Shown piece after piece: positions 40,890-49,596 of a stretch of DNA of 64,000 nucleotides (position 1 is its first letter; every line of letters begins with the position of its first letter). Origin of the DNA: Ignavibacteria bacterium (GTDB lineage Bacteria; Bacteroidota; Ignavibacteria; Tepidaquicellales; OLB5); NCBI GenBank assembly GCA_020852705.1, contig JADZAP010000005.1:62001-126000 (forward strand), in the 5' to 3' direction. Made by a program: the position numbers and the translations under genes. The notes under the pieces were generated by a model. The model was not told the DNA's origin. It was given only the letters and a program-made list of their open reading frames with translations, and did not search any database.

Positions 40890-41342
40890 TTATATTGAAT
40901 CTGATCGCCATAAAAAGAATGAATGAAAATCATCTTTTATCCATCCTGTTTTTTTATATAAGTTCATAGCTGCGTGATTATCATTTTGTGTTTCAAGTAT
41001 CATACCTGCTGCTCCGGTTTCTTTTATATGATCCTTGCTCCTGTTGATTAATTTACTTGCAATACCTTTTTTACGGGCAGTAATATCAACATACAGATCA
41101 TTTAGTATCCACATTTTTCTCATTCCCACTGATGTAAATATTGGGTAAAGCTGAACAAATCCCAGCCCGTTATTATCATCATCAATTGCAACGTAAATTG
41201 CTGATTCATTATTTCTTATTCTTTCGCTAATGAATTTTACGGCTCCATCTAAATCAGATTCCTGATCATAAAATACTCTGTAATCATTAAAAAGTTTTGC
41301 AGTTTGCTCTATCTCGTTGTTTGACGCTTTAATTATTTTCAT
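40890..41342 (-). CDS. GNAT family N-acetyltransferase
   Basis: LNDLYVDITARKKGIASKLINRS; ETQNDNHAAMNLYKKTGW. Confidence 0.9.
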   Translation of the reverse strand: MKIIKASNNEIEQTAKLFNDYRVFYDQESDLDGAVKFISERIRNNESAIYVAIDDDNNGLGFVQLYPIFTSVGMRKMWILNDLYVDITARKKGIASKLINRSKDHIKETGAAGMILETQNDNHAAMNLYKKTGWIKDDFHSFFLWRSDSI

Positions 41343-41443
41343 TCTAATATAAAAAAATATATTATCAGTCTTAAATTAATTGCCGTATATAAATAAATGC
41401 ATTAATAATTTTTGTTTTAAAAAAAATCTAACATTATTACATA

Positions 41444-42421
41444 TTAAAACTGTGCTGCTATTAAAGACATATTGAAAATATCAGTTGCTCTGCATCCGCG
41501 GCTTAAATCCATAACCGGTTTTGCCAAACCCTGTACAATTGGTCCTGTTGCTATAGCTCCGCCAATTCTTTCGGCAATTTTATATGCTATGTTGCCTGAA
41601 TTCAGATCAGGAAAAATAAAAACATTTGCATTTCCCTTAAGTCTGCCTTCAGGATCTTTTCTTTTTGCAACTTCCGGTATAAAAGCTGTGTCAAACTGCA
41701 ATTCACCATCGCAAAATAGATTGGGTTCGCGTTTTCGTGTTAAACGCAATGCTTCCGATACCTTCTCAATTGTTATATCTTTTGCACTTCCTTTGGTAGA
41801 AAAACTTAGAAATGCAGTTCTTGGTATCTTGCCTGTTAGCTTAAAGTAATTTTTTGAACTTTGTATTGCAATTTCGCACAATTGCTGAGCAGTTGGATTT
41901 GGAAGTACACCGCAATCAGCAAAAGCTAATGTTTTACCGGAAAATTTATTATGTTTTGGAAAACTCAAAAGGAAAAATGATGATACTGTTTTATTCCCTT
42001 TTTTTAGCCCAACAATTTGAATAGCAGTTTTTAAAACCATACCGGTTGAATAAACGCTCCCCGAAACAACAGCATCCGCATATTTATTTACAAGAAGCAT
42101 ACAAGCAAAATGCAATGGATCAGTTAATCTTCTTTCAGCTTCTTTCAGATTTAATAAAGGTTCTTTATTTTTTCTTTTTTTAAAGTATTCGGCTGCAAAC
42201 TGTTTAGAAAAATTTACATCAATTATATCAATATTTTTATTCCCCTTAATCTTTATAGATTTTCCGGTATCTATCAATATTATTTTTGCTATTTGCTTTT
42301 TGGTAATTAACTTTGCTGCCTCAATAACTCTTTCATCATAAGATTCAGGCAGAATTAAAGTTTTATGTTTTTTTCTGGATGCGTGCTCAAGTTTTTTAAT
42401 AATATCCAAAGTATTAAACAA
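41444..42421 (-). CDS. pta: phosphate acetyltransferase
   Basis: LPESYDERVIEAA; DAVVSGSVYSTG; PIVQGLAKPVMDLSRGC. Confidence 0.92.
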   Translation of the reverse strand: MFNTLDIIKKLEHASRKKHKTLILPESYDERVIEAAKLITKKQIAKIILIDTGKSIKIKGNKNIDIIDVNFSKQFAAEYFKKRKNKEPLLNLKEAERRLTDPLHFACMLLVNKYADAVVSGSVYSTGMVLKTAIQIVGLKKGNKTVSSFFLLSFPKHNKFSGKTLAFADCGVLPNPTAQQLCEIAIQSSKNYFKLTGKIPRTAFLSFSTKGSAKDITIEKVSEALRLTRKREPNLFCDGELQFDTAFIPEVAKRKDPEGRLKGNANVFIFPDLNSGNIAYKIAERIGGAIATGPIVQGLAKPVMDLSRGCRATDIFNMSLIAAQF

Positions 42422-42431
42422 ATCTAATTTA

Positions 42432-43526
42432 TTAATTTAAAATTTGCTGTATAATTCCGCCACCAATAACATCATCACCATCATAAAATACCGCTGATTG
42501 ACCCGGAGTTATTGCTTTCTTAGGGTATTTAAACTCTGTTTTAATTAAATCATCATTAATCTGCTCAATCAATGCTGGTGAGCCCGGGTCTTTATATCTT
42601 ATCTTTACTGTTGCTTCCATTGGCTTATTAATTTTGGCAGTTTTCTGCAGATTAATTTCTTTGCATGTAAAACCGTAGTGAAATAAACCCTTCTCATCAT
42701 CTACGTAAATCAAATTATTTTCTGCATCAATTTTCGAAACATAAACGGGTTTTCCAAGAGAAATTTCAAGTCCGCGTCTTTGACCAATAGTGTAATTTAT
42801 GTACCCTTTGTGCCTGCCAATCTTTTTATTGTGATAAATAATATCTCCGCCTTCTATAGCATGTTTTAACTCAGGCATTCTGAGTTGAATCAATTTTCTG
42901 TAATCATCATTGGGTACAAAACATATTTCCTGTGAATCAGGAATGTTTGCGGATTTTAAACCAAGTTCGGAGGCAATTTCTCTAATCTCAGACTTTTTAA
43001 AATCTCCCAGCGGAAATAATGTTTTGCTAATTGCAAATTGTGAAAGCTGCCAAAGTGCATAAGACTGATCTTTTGAAAGGTCATTTGCCTTACTGATATA
43101 ATGACGTTCATTTTTGGAATATGCTTTTGCATAATGACCGGTTGCAATATAATCAGCTCCAAGTTCAATGGCTTTATCAAGCAAAACACCCCATTTTATA
43201 ACCTTATTGCAAAGCACGCATGGGTTAGGTGTATTTCCTTTAATATATTCCTCAATAAAATTATTAATAACAGTTTCATTGAATTTACCTGTAAAATCCA
43301 TAGTGTAATGGGGAAAACCTAATTGTAATGCGGCATTTCTGGCACTGTAAATTGTTTCCAAAGAACAGCAGCCGGAATCCCTTTCGGGAATGTCATCATA
43401 ACCCCAGGTTTTCATTGTAACCCCGATTAGACTATAACCCTGTTTCTTTAACATATACGCAGCAACAGAAGAATCAACCCCTCCGCTCATAGCTACAAGT
43501 ACTGTTTTCTTTGATTTTTTGGTCAT
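42432..43526 (-). CDS. mnmA: tRNA-specific 2-thiouridylase MnmA
   Basis: VAMSGGVDSSVAAYMLK; NPCVLCNKVIKWG; DQSYALWQL. Confidence 0.96.
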   Translation of the reverse strand: MTKKSKKTVLVAMSGGVDSSVAAYMLKKQGYSLIGVTMKTWGYDDIPERDSGCCSLETIYSARNAALQLGFPHYTMDFTGKFNETVINNFIEEYIKGNTPNPCVLCNKVIKWGVLLDKAIELGADYIATGHYAKAYSKNERHYISKANDLSKDQSYALWQLSQFAISKTLFPLGDFKKSEIREIASELGLKSANIPDSQEICFVPNDDYRKLIQLRMPELKHAIEGGDIIYHNKKIGRHKGYINYTIGQRRGLEISLGKPVYVSKIDAENNLIYVDDEKGLFHYGFTCKEINLQKTAKINKPMEATVKIRYKDPGSPALIEQINDDLIKTEFKYPKKAITPGQSAVFYDGDDVIGGGIIQQILN

Positions 43527-43575
43527 TTATGCAAAATACCTATATTTTATTAACTAAAAAAGATGAAAAATATGG

Positions 43576-43606
43576 TTGGAATTTGTTTTTAAAATCTCTA
43601 TATTTG
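43576..43606 (+). promoter_or_regulatory. promoter of Lys-rich protein gene: TTG-N20-TATATTTG
   Basis: TTG 43576-43578, TATATTTG 43599-43606, ATG 43648. Confidence 0.5.
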
Positions 43607-43647
43607 TTTTGATTTATTAACTATAATGCTCGAAAGGGGGGTATTAA

Positions 43648-44121
43648 ATGACCAAAAGAACATTTCTCGTATGGGCAATGATCCTGATTTTTGGTATAGC
43701 CAGCCTGCCTGCTATAGGATTTTCTGCTGAAAGCAAGCAAACCGGTAATACCGAATTAACCAAAAAGAAAAAACCCAAGAAGAAATCTTCGAGAAAAACC
43801 AAAAAATCTTTAAAGAAAAAGAAAGGTTCAAAGAAGAAGTATTCAAGCGGTAAAAAGAAGTACTCTAAAAAGAAAAAATATTCTAAAAAGAAAAAGTACT
43901 CTAAAAAGAAAAAATACTCTAAGAGGAAAAAACACTCAAAGAGGAAAAAGAGCTATAAGAAAAAATATTATGCTCCAAAAACCAACAGCAGCAACGTTGA
44001 ATACCGCAATTATAAAAGATCTGATGAATCCCAAAACAGCGGGAACAATGAAGTGAATATTGAAAAAATTGCTCCTTCTAAAGAAATAAAAAAAGAACCT
44101 AAAAAAGAAGGTGAAAAATAA
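43648..44121 (+). CDS. exported lysine-rich repeat protein ([KKKKYS]n)
   Basis: Signal peptide MTKRTFLVWAMILIFGIASLPAIGFSAE then KKYSKKKKYSKKKKYSKKKKYSKRKKHSKRKK. Confidence 0.75.
   Translation: MTKRTFLVWAMILIFGIASLPAIGFSAESKQTGNTELTKKKKPKKKSSRKTKKSLKKKKGSKKKYSSGKKKYSKKKKYSKKKKYSKKKKYSKRKKHSKRKKSYKKKYYAPKTNSSNVEYRNYKRSDESQNSGNNEVNIEKIAPSKEIKKEPKKEGEK
43846..43950 (+). repeat. 18-nt imperfect tandem repeat encoding KKKKYS
   Basis: Repeated AAGAAGTACTCTAAAAAG/AAAAAATATTCTAAAAAG units with synonymous drift. Confidence 0.8.
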
Positions 44122-44136
44122 TTAAACGAAGTAATT

Positions 44137-44170
44137 AAACCCCGTAAGTATAAACTTACGGGGTTTTTTG
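44137..44170 (+). terminator. rho-independent terminator
   Basis: ACCCCGTAAG-TATAAA-CTTACGGGGTTTTTT. Confidence 0.9.
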
Positions 44171-44294
44171 TTATATCTAATCTTAATTATAAAAATTAAG
44201 CAATGTAATATATTTGCATTTATTATTTATTTAAAATTCCTGATAATTGTTAATAAATATAAATTTATCTATACATAAAAATGAGGAATGATAT

Positions 44295-47264
44295 ATGTTT
44301 ATTAAATATTCTCTTTTTCTGGTTATTTTAATTGCATCATTTAGCATCAAGTCTCAATCTCTCATTACTACATATAATTTCCCTTCATCAACTGTTTATA
44401 ATGGATTTTGGGGTATTACCCAGATAAATGATACATTAAAAATTGGCTCAAGCTATAATGGTAAAATATTCACAGTTACTAAAACAGGGGTAATAAAGGA
44501 TAGTCTTGTTACTCCATTTAATTTTAATAACGGGCTTGCCTGGGATGGAACAGGGTTCTGGATTGCAAGAAACGCATCCGGTTCTTCTTCCAGAATTATT
44601 AAAATAAACACGTCAGGTTCTCCTGTTGATACTATCCGCATTACCTCGCTTTATGGCAGCAGCACTATTGGTATTGGCGGAATTGCAATGGATGGTGCAA
44701 ATTTTCTTTGGGCAGCTATTTATTATCCTGATTTTTCATCTTATCCCTTTGCTTATGCTTATAAATTTAATCTATCCACAGGTTCTATTGTTGATTCCAT
44801 TCCTTTACGAGGAAGGCAGGTTCAGGGAATTACAGTTAAGGGAGATACTATATTATATGTTACCGATAATTTTCAAGGTGACCAAGAAAGAATCTATGCA
44901 TACAGAAAAGCTGTTGGCGATACTTTATTTTCATTTGCAGCCCCTGATCCGGATAACGACTGTGATCCGCGCGGACTTTTTTGGGACGGTGCAAATCTCT
45001 GGTTAATGGCTTACAGGGTTGGGCCTGCTGCTAATCAATTCAGAACATTATATAAATACTCTCTTACAGGTGCAGGCAGCCCTTCAATTACTACAAACAT
45101 TTCTTCGGTAAATTTTGGTAATGTAATAATTGGACAAACAGGAATAGTTCCTTTTACTATTAACAATATCGGTTCTGCTCCGCTGATAATTAGCAGCTAC
45201 ACATTTACAAACCCAAGATTTTCAATTCAGCCCTCTAATGTACCTGATACAATTGCAGCAGGTTCATCTAAAAATTATAGTTTAAGATTTTCGCCAACAC
45301 AATACGATACTACATCAGGAGAACTTAGGATTGCCAGCAATGATATTTCAAATCCACTTAAAGTAATTACTATGAGAGGAAAAGGAATACAAAACGGTGC
45401 ATATATAAGTATTTCTCAAAACACATTTAATTTTAATAATAAACGGGTTAATTCCTTATGCGGTTTTACATTTGATATATCCAATCATGGCAATCTGCCA
45501 TTAACTATAACCGGATGCAATTTTTCCGGTTCCCGCTTCAGATTTGATACCACAAATGCAAAGTTCCCCGTAACAATAGATACTCAGCGTACACGAACTT
45601 TCAGGATTTGGTTTAATCCAAATGCTGCTTCATCATTTAATGATAATGCAGTATTTATTTCTAATGCTGTTAATAGCGGCTCAATTTCTTTGCAGGGAAC
45701 AGGTATTGATGTATTGCCGGTTTTGGGTGATATTATCTGGGAAACAATTATTCCGGATAATCCTCTAACATCCTCAGATGACCCTCAGCCAAAATCTTTA
45801 AAACAGATTCCTGATGTTAATGGTGATGGTGTTGCTGAAATGATTTGTGCAACTGAAAACTACTGGACAATATGCTATAACGGAAATTCTTATGGACAAG
45901 CGGATACTTTGTGGAAGTTTAATACTTGTTTTGGTACCAATAATACCGGTTCAGTTGATTGGGAAGATGCTATGCAGATTATGGATGATTTGAATGGTGA
46001 TGGTGTTAAAGAAGTTGTAATTGGCTGCGGAGGAGGAAATGAGGAAGTTTATGTGCTTAGCGGTTCAACCGGTAGAATTATATGGGAATACGCCGGTCCA
46101 AACACTAACTACGATGGTGATATTAATGGCATAAGAGTTGATAAAGATTATAACAGCGATGGAAAAAAGGATGTTCTTATTTCTGCAAGCGGTGAAGGTT
46201 CTACTCATCCGGGAAGGCATTCTGCAATTTGCCTTAATGCTCTTAACGGTAATGTATTGTGGCAAACACAGATAAACAGTGAATTTACTTATGATGTTGT
46301 AACAACATCTGTTGGTGGTGCAATTGGTTTTTCTAACAATGGTGGACCTTATGGAATTGTTGGTATATCTAACTCAGGTTCTCAAACATGGACTCACTCT
46401 TTGCCCGGTTCATTAAATGCTGTTTGGAGCTTAAAGGAAGTACCTGATATTAATAATGACGGAGTAACAGATATTGCAGGTTTGTATGGTTTCAGCGGAA
46501 ATATTATGGCGATTTCAGGAAATACCGGCAGTGAATTATGGACACTTAGTCTCGGTACAAGCAACAATGGTACTGTTCAGTACCTTGATGACCTTGATAA
46601 AAATGGAGTTAATGACCTTGCTTACAGCGGACCGCAAACTGCCTTTAGAATTGATGCTAAAACAGGTAATCAGCTTTGGGTACAAAGCTTCGGTGCTTCG
46701 TATATTCGTGATGCCGATATGCTTGGAGATATAAATCAGGATACAGTTGCAGAAGTGCTCTATTCAACTCAAGAACCCGGTCGGGTTTATGTACTGAACG
46801 GTAAAACCGGCGCAATACTGTTTATGTATGAGTTTGGTGCTTCATTGCTTTACAGGGCTGATAGAGTAGCTGCTTTAAACAGTGTAGATGGAAATCAATT
46901 TAATGAATTTGTTGGCGTTTGCCGCGATGGAAGAGTTAAATGTTTTAACGGCGGTAATGGAACAATAATAGGTATAACTAACACAAACAATTCCATACCA
47001 GAAAAGTTTGCATTGCATCAAAATTATCCAAATCCGTTTAACCCTGAAACAAATATTAAATTTGAACTGCCAAGAGTTTCAAACGTTAAACTTGCAGTTT
47101 ATGATATTTTAGGCAGGGAAGTATCATTGCTTATAAACAACAAAATGGATGCTGGTATTTATAATGCAACATGGAGCGCAGAACCGTTTTCAAGCGGTGT
47201 TTATTTTTACCGTTTAACTGCAGATGGTTTTACTGATGTAAAGAAAATGATTGTTGTGAAATGA
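44295..47264 (+). CDS. T9SS cargo: FG-GAP/PQQ-like beta-propeller with choice-of-anchor D-type domains
   Basis: Loops DVNGDGVAEM, DLNGDGVKEVVIG, DYNSDGKKDVLIS, DINNDGVTDIAG; C-terminal NYPNPFNPETNIKFELP...GVYFYRLTADGFTDVKKMIVVK. Confidence 0.9.
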   Translation: MFIKYSLFLVILIASFSIKSQSLITTYNFPSSTVYNGFWGITQINDTLKIGSSYNGKIFTVTKTGVIKDSLVTPFNFNNGLAWDGTGFWIARNASGSSSRIIKINTSGSPVDTIRITSLYGSSTIGIGGIAMDGANFLWAAIYYPDFSSYPFAYAYKFNLSTGSIVDSIPLRGRQVQGITVKGDTILYVTDNFQGDQERIYAYRKAVGDTLFSFAAPDPDNDCDPRGLFWDGANLWLMAYRVGPAANQFRTLYKYSLTGAGSPSITTNISSVNFGNVIIGQTGIVPFTINNIGSAPLIISSYTFTNPRFSIQPSNVPDTIAAGSSKNYSLRFSPTQYDTTSGELRIASNDISNPLKVITMRGKGIQNGAYISISQNTFNFNNKRVNSLCGFTFDISNHGNLPLTITGCNFSGSRFRFDTTNAKFPVTIDTQRTRTFRIWFNPNAASSFNDNAVFISNAVNSGSISLQGTGIDVLPVLGDIIWETIIPDNPLTSSDDPQPKSLKQIPDVNGDGVAEMICATENYWTICYNGNSYGQADTLWKFNTCFGTNNTGSVDWEDAMQIMDDLNGDGVKEVVIGCGGGNEEVYVLSGSTGRIIWEYAGPNTNYDGDINGIRVDKDYNSDGKKDVLISASGEGSTHPGRHSAICLNALNGNVLWQTQINSEFTYDVVTTSVGGAIGFSNNGGPYGIVGISNSGSQTWTHSLPGSLNAVWSLKEVPDINNDGVTDIAGLYGFSGNIMAISGNTGSELWTLSLGTSNNGTVQYLDDLDKNGVNDLAYSGPQTAFRIDAKTGNQLWVQSFGASYIRDADMLGDINQDTVAEVLYSTQEPGRVYVLNGKTGAILFMYEFGASLLYRADRVAALNSVDGNQFNEFVGVCRDGRVKCFNGGNGTIIGITNTNNSIPEKFALHQNYPNPFNPETNIKFELPRVSNVKLAVYDILGREVSLLINNKMDAGIYNATWSAEPFSSGVYFYRLTADGFTDVKKMIVVK

Positions 47265-47465
47265 TATCTTTAATTTAAGATGAAACTTGCTGTTAATTTA
47301 TTTATATGATTATGTGCAATTGTATAATTTAGGTTAATTTTCAATTGTTGATATTTTCTTAATATTTTACGAACTTGTTCCTCACCTTAAACTTGTATTG
47401 CACATTTCTATGCATGGAAATATATTGTTTTTAAACATAATGATTTTTAAAATATGGGGGTAAAA

Positions 47466-48731
47466 ATGAAATATTTTCTAATTTCTAAGGTTTTAATTAT
47501 AATTTTTTCTGTTTCAGTTTTTTCACAGAGTATAAGCTGGCAAGAGCAAACAAGCGGAGTTACTACACAGCTAACCTCAGTTAGTGCAGTTAACGGTAAT
47601 AATGCATGGATCTGCGGTTATTCCGGCAGGGTGCTTCGCACAACTAACGGAGGAGCAAACTGGATAAGCGTGAATTCCTCTCCCATACCAGGAACACTTG
47701 ATCTTCATACTATCTTTGCAATAGATTCAATGACAGCACTAGTTGGAGGGTCAGGCACGTCTTCATTCCTTTTCAGGACTTCAAATGGTGGCGCAACATG
47801 GACCCAGGTATTTACCGAAACCGGAGGTTTTTTAAACTCAGTACAAATGGGGAACAGTTTTGCGGGATTTATGATGGGTGATCCGGTTGGCGGAAGATGG
47901 TCTTTATGGGGTACAACTACAGCAGGGTTAACATGGGACTCTTCAAGTTTTTACCTGCCCCAAAACAATTCAGAAGCTGGATGGAATAATTCATTTTACT
48001 TTGATGTATCAGCAGGTGTGTGGTTTGGTACCAATAATACCAGAGTATATAAAAGTTTAACACTTGTTAACTGGATAACTCAGCCAACTACTGGTCAGCT
48101 TAATTCTTATGCAATTTGGTTCAATACTCCATTTATTGGATTAACAGGCGGAACAGCACTTTTGCTAACAACAAATGCCGGAGTTACATGGGGTGCACCA
48201 GGCTCAGCTCTTCCCGGAACTGCAAATATTTCAGGTATTACAGGTTTTGGTACAACTTGGATAGTGGTTAGGCAAGCAACCGATATTTATTTATCTGTAA
48301 ACAATACATCAACTTGGAGCACAAGTTATACTGCACCTGCCGGAAGTTTCAGGCATATTACAAAAAACCGTGCTGATAACCTGACTTTTTTTGCAGTAAG
48401 GTCAAATGGCGGAATTTCTAAAGGTACTTTAGTAACAGGGATTGAACCAATTTCAAATATCATTCCGGATAAATTTGTTCTAAAACAAAATTATCCAAAT
48501 CCATTTAATCCTAAAACTACTATAGAATTTATGATTCCAAAAAATTCAATGGTCAACCTATCGGTATTTGATGCATTAGGCAGAGAAGTACAGAATATAA
48601 TAAATAATGAACTTAAAGCTGGTGAATACCGAATTAACTTTAATGCGTCAGATCTGCCTAGCGGTACATATTTTTATAAGCTCATAAGCGGTGAAAATGT
48701 TCAAACTAAAAAAATGATACTAATAAAATAA
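47466..48731 (+). CDS. T9SS cargo with Ycf48/BNR-like beta-propeller
   Basis: SWQEQTSGVTTQLTSVSAVNGNNAWICGYSGRVLRTTNGGANW repeats; NYPNPFNPKTTIEFMIP...KMILIK. Confidence 0.9.
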   Translation: MKYFLISKVLIIIFSVSVFSQSISWQEQTSGVTTQLTSVSAVNGNNAWICGYSGRVLRTTNGGANWISVNSSPIPGTLDLHTIFAIDSMTALVGGSGTSSFLFRTSNGGATWTQVFTETGGFLNSVQMGNSFAGFMMGDPVGGRWSLWGTTTAGLTWDSSSFYLPQNNSEAGWNNSFYFDVSAGVWFGTNNTRVYKSLTLVNWITQPTTGQLNSYAIWFNTPFIGLTGGTALLLTTNAGVTWGAPGSALPGTANISGITGFGTTWIVVRQATDIYLSVNNTSTWSTSYTAPAGSFRHITKNRADNLTFFAVRSNGGISKGTLVTGIEPISNIIPDKFVLKQNYPNPFNPKTTIEFMIPKNSMVNLSVFDALGREVQNIINNELKAGEYRINFNASDLPSGTYFYKLISGENVQTKKMILIK

Positions 48732-48818
48732 CGTTTTTATTTTTAAATTTAATTTATTGATTTATTTTGATTAATTAATCTATTCCAATTGCAATAAATA
48801 TTGTCATAATATTTTTTT

Positions 48819-48848
48819 AAAGGCATCCATGAATGAGATGCCTTTTTT
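48819..48848 (+). terminator. rho-independent terminator
   Basis: AGGCATC-CATGAATGA-GATGCCT followed by TTTTT. Confidence 0.85.
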
Positions 48849-48862
48849 ATATTTTGTTTGTT

Positions 48863-48870
48863 TATCTTTG
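48863..48870 (+). promoter_or_regulatory. TATCTTTG -7 element upstream of DUF2569-like gene
   Basis: TATCTTTGTAAATAAAT; supports MSDKK start at 48888 rather than 48858. Confidence 0.4.
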
Positions 48871-48887
48871 TAAATAAATTATTCTTA

Positions 48888-49346
48888 ATGTCTGATAAAA
48901 AAATAAATACAAATCAGCTTGGAGGGTGGCTTATTGCTATTCAGGTTTTTATAATTCTAAATGCAATTAGCTGGGTTGGTAATCTCCAGTTATATTACAA
49001 ACTGCTGGGTGAAAAAGATGTTTTAATTAAAGAAAATGGATTAAACGATCCTTCTATTCTTAATGTATTTTTTTATTATGAACTTGCTGCAAGTCTTGTA
49101 TTTACATTTTTGGCATTTGTTGTTTTTTATTATTTTTTTAAACGAAATAAACTTTTCCCTCTATTGATGACTATATACCTAATTTCAGAAGTAATTGTTG
49201 AGGGGCTTTCATTTATATTGTTCGGATATTTATCAAGTACTCAGCAATTAATATGGCAAAAATTAACTTTTAGTATTGTGGTTACTATTGTAATTATTAT
49301 TTATTTAAAAAAATCAGAAAGAGTTAAACAAACTTTTGTATTTTAA
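48888..49346 (+). CDS. DUF2569-like four-TM membrane protein
   Basis: INTNQLGGWLIAIQVFIILNAISW; multi-TM; MSDKK start chosen. Confidence 0.65.
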   Translation: MSDKKINTNQLGGWLIAIQVFIILNAISWVGNLQLYYKLLGEKDVLIKENGLNDPSILNVFFYYELAASLVFTFLAFVVFYYFFKRNKLFPLLMTIYLISEVIVEGLSFILFGYLSSTQQLIWQKLTFSIVVTIVIIIYLKKSERVKQTFVF

Positions 49347-49582
49347 TTATATTAAGCAAATATTTTTTCAATTATTCACCTTACTAAGTTATAGAATTTA
49401 ATGTGAGAAGTTATCCGTACTTCTGCATACTCAAATTTAGTTAAACTCATTGAATTTAACTCTGTTTTTTATTTTATCTATTTTTTAGAGGCAATTCTTT
49501 ATATAAATTTTTTAAAAATATTTGAAAAATTATTGCAGGAATTGTCAAAATTTCATTCCTTTATACTTAAAACACATATAAT

Positions 49583-49590
49583 TATATTTG
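49583..49590 (+). promoter_or_regulatory. TATATTTG -7 element directly upstream of pheT start (leaderless candidate)
   Basis: TATATTTGTAAATTATG, ATG at 49597. Confidence 0.45.
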
Positions 49591-49596
49591 TAAATT

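Noticed and set aside
43846-43950. Tandem repeats that superficially resemble a repeat array
   Set aside because: In-frame, contiguous 18-nt coding repeats with no spacers; not CRISPR
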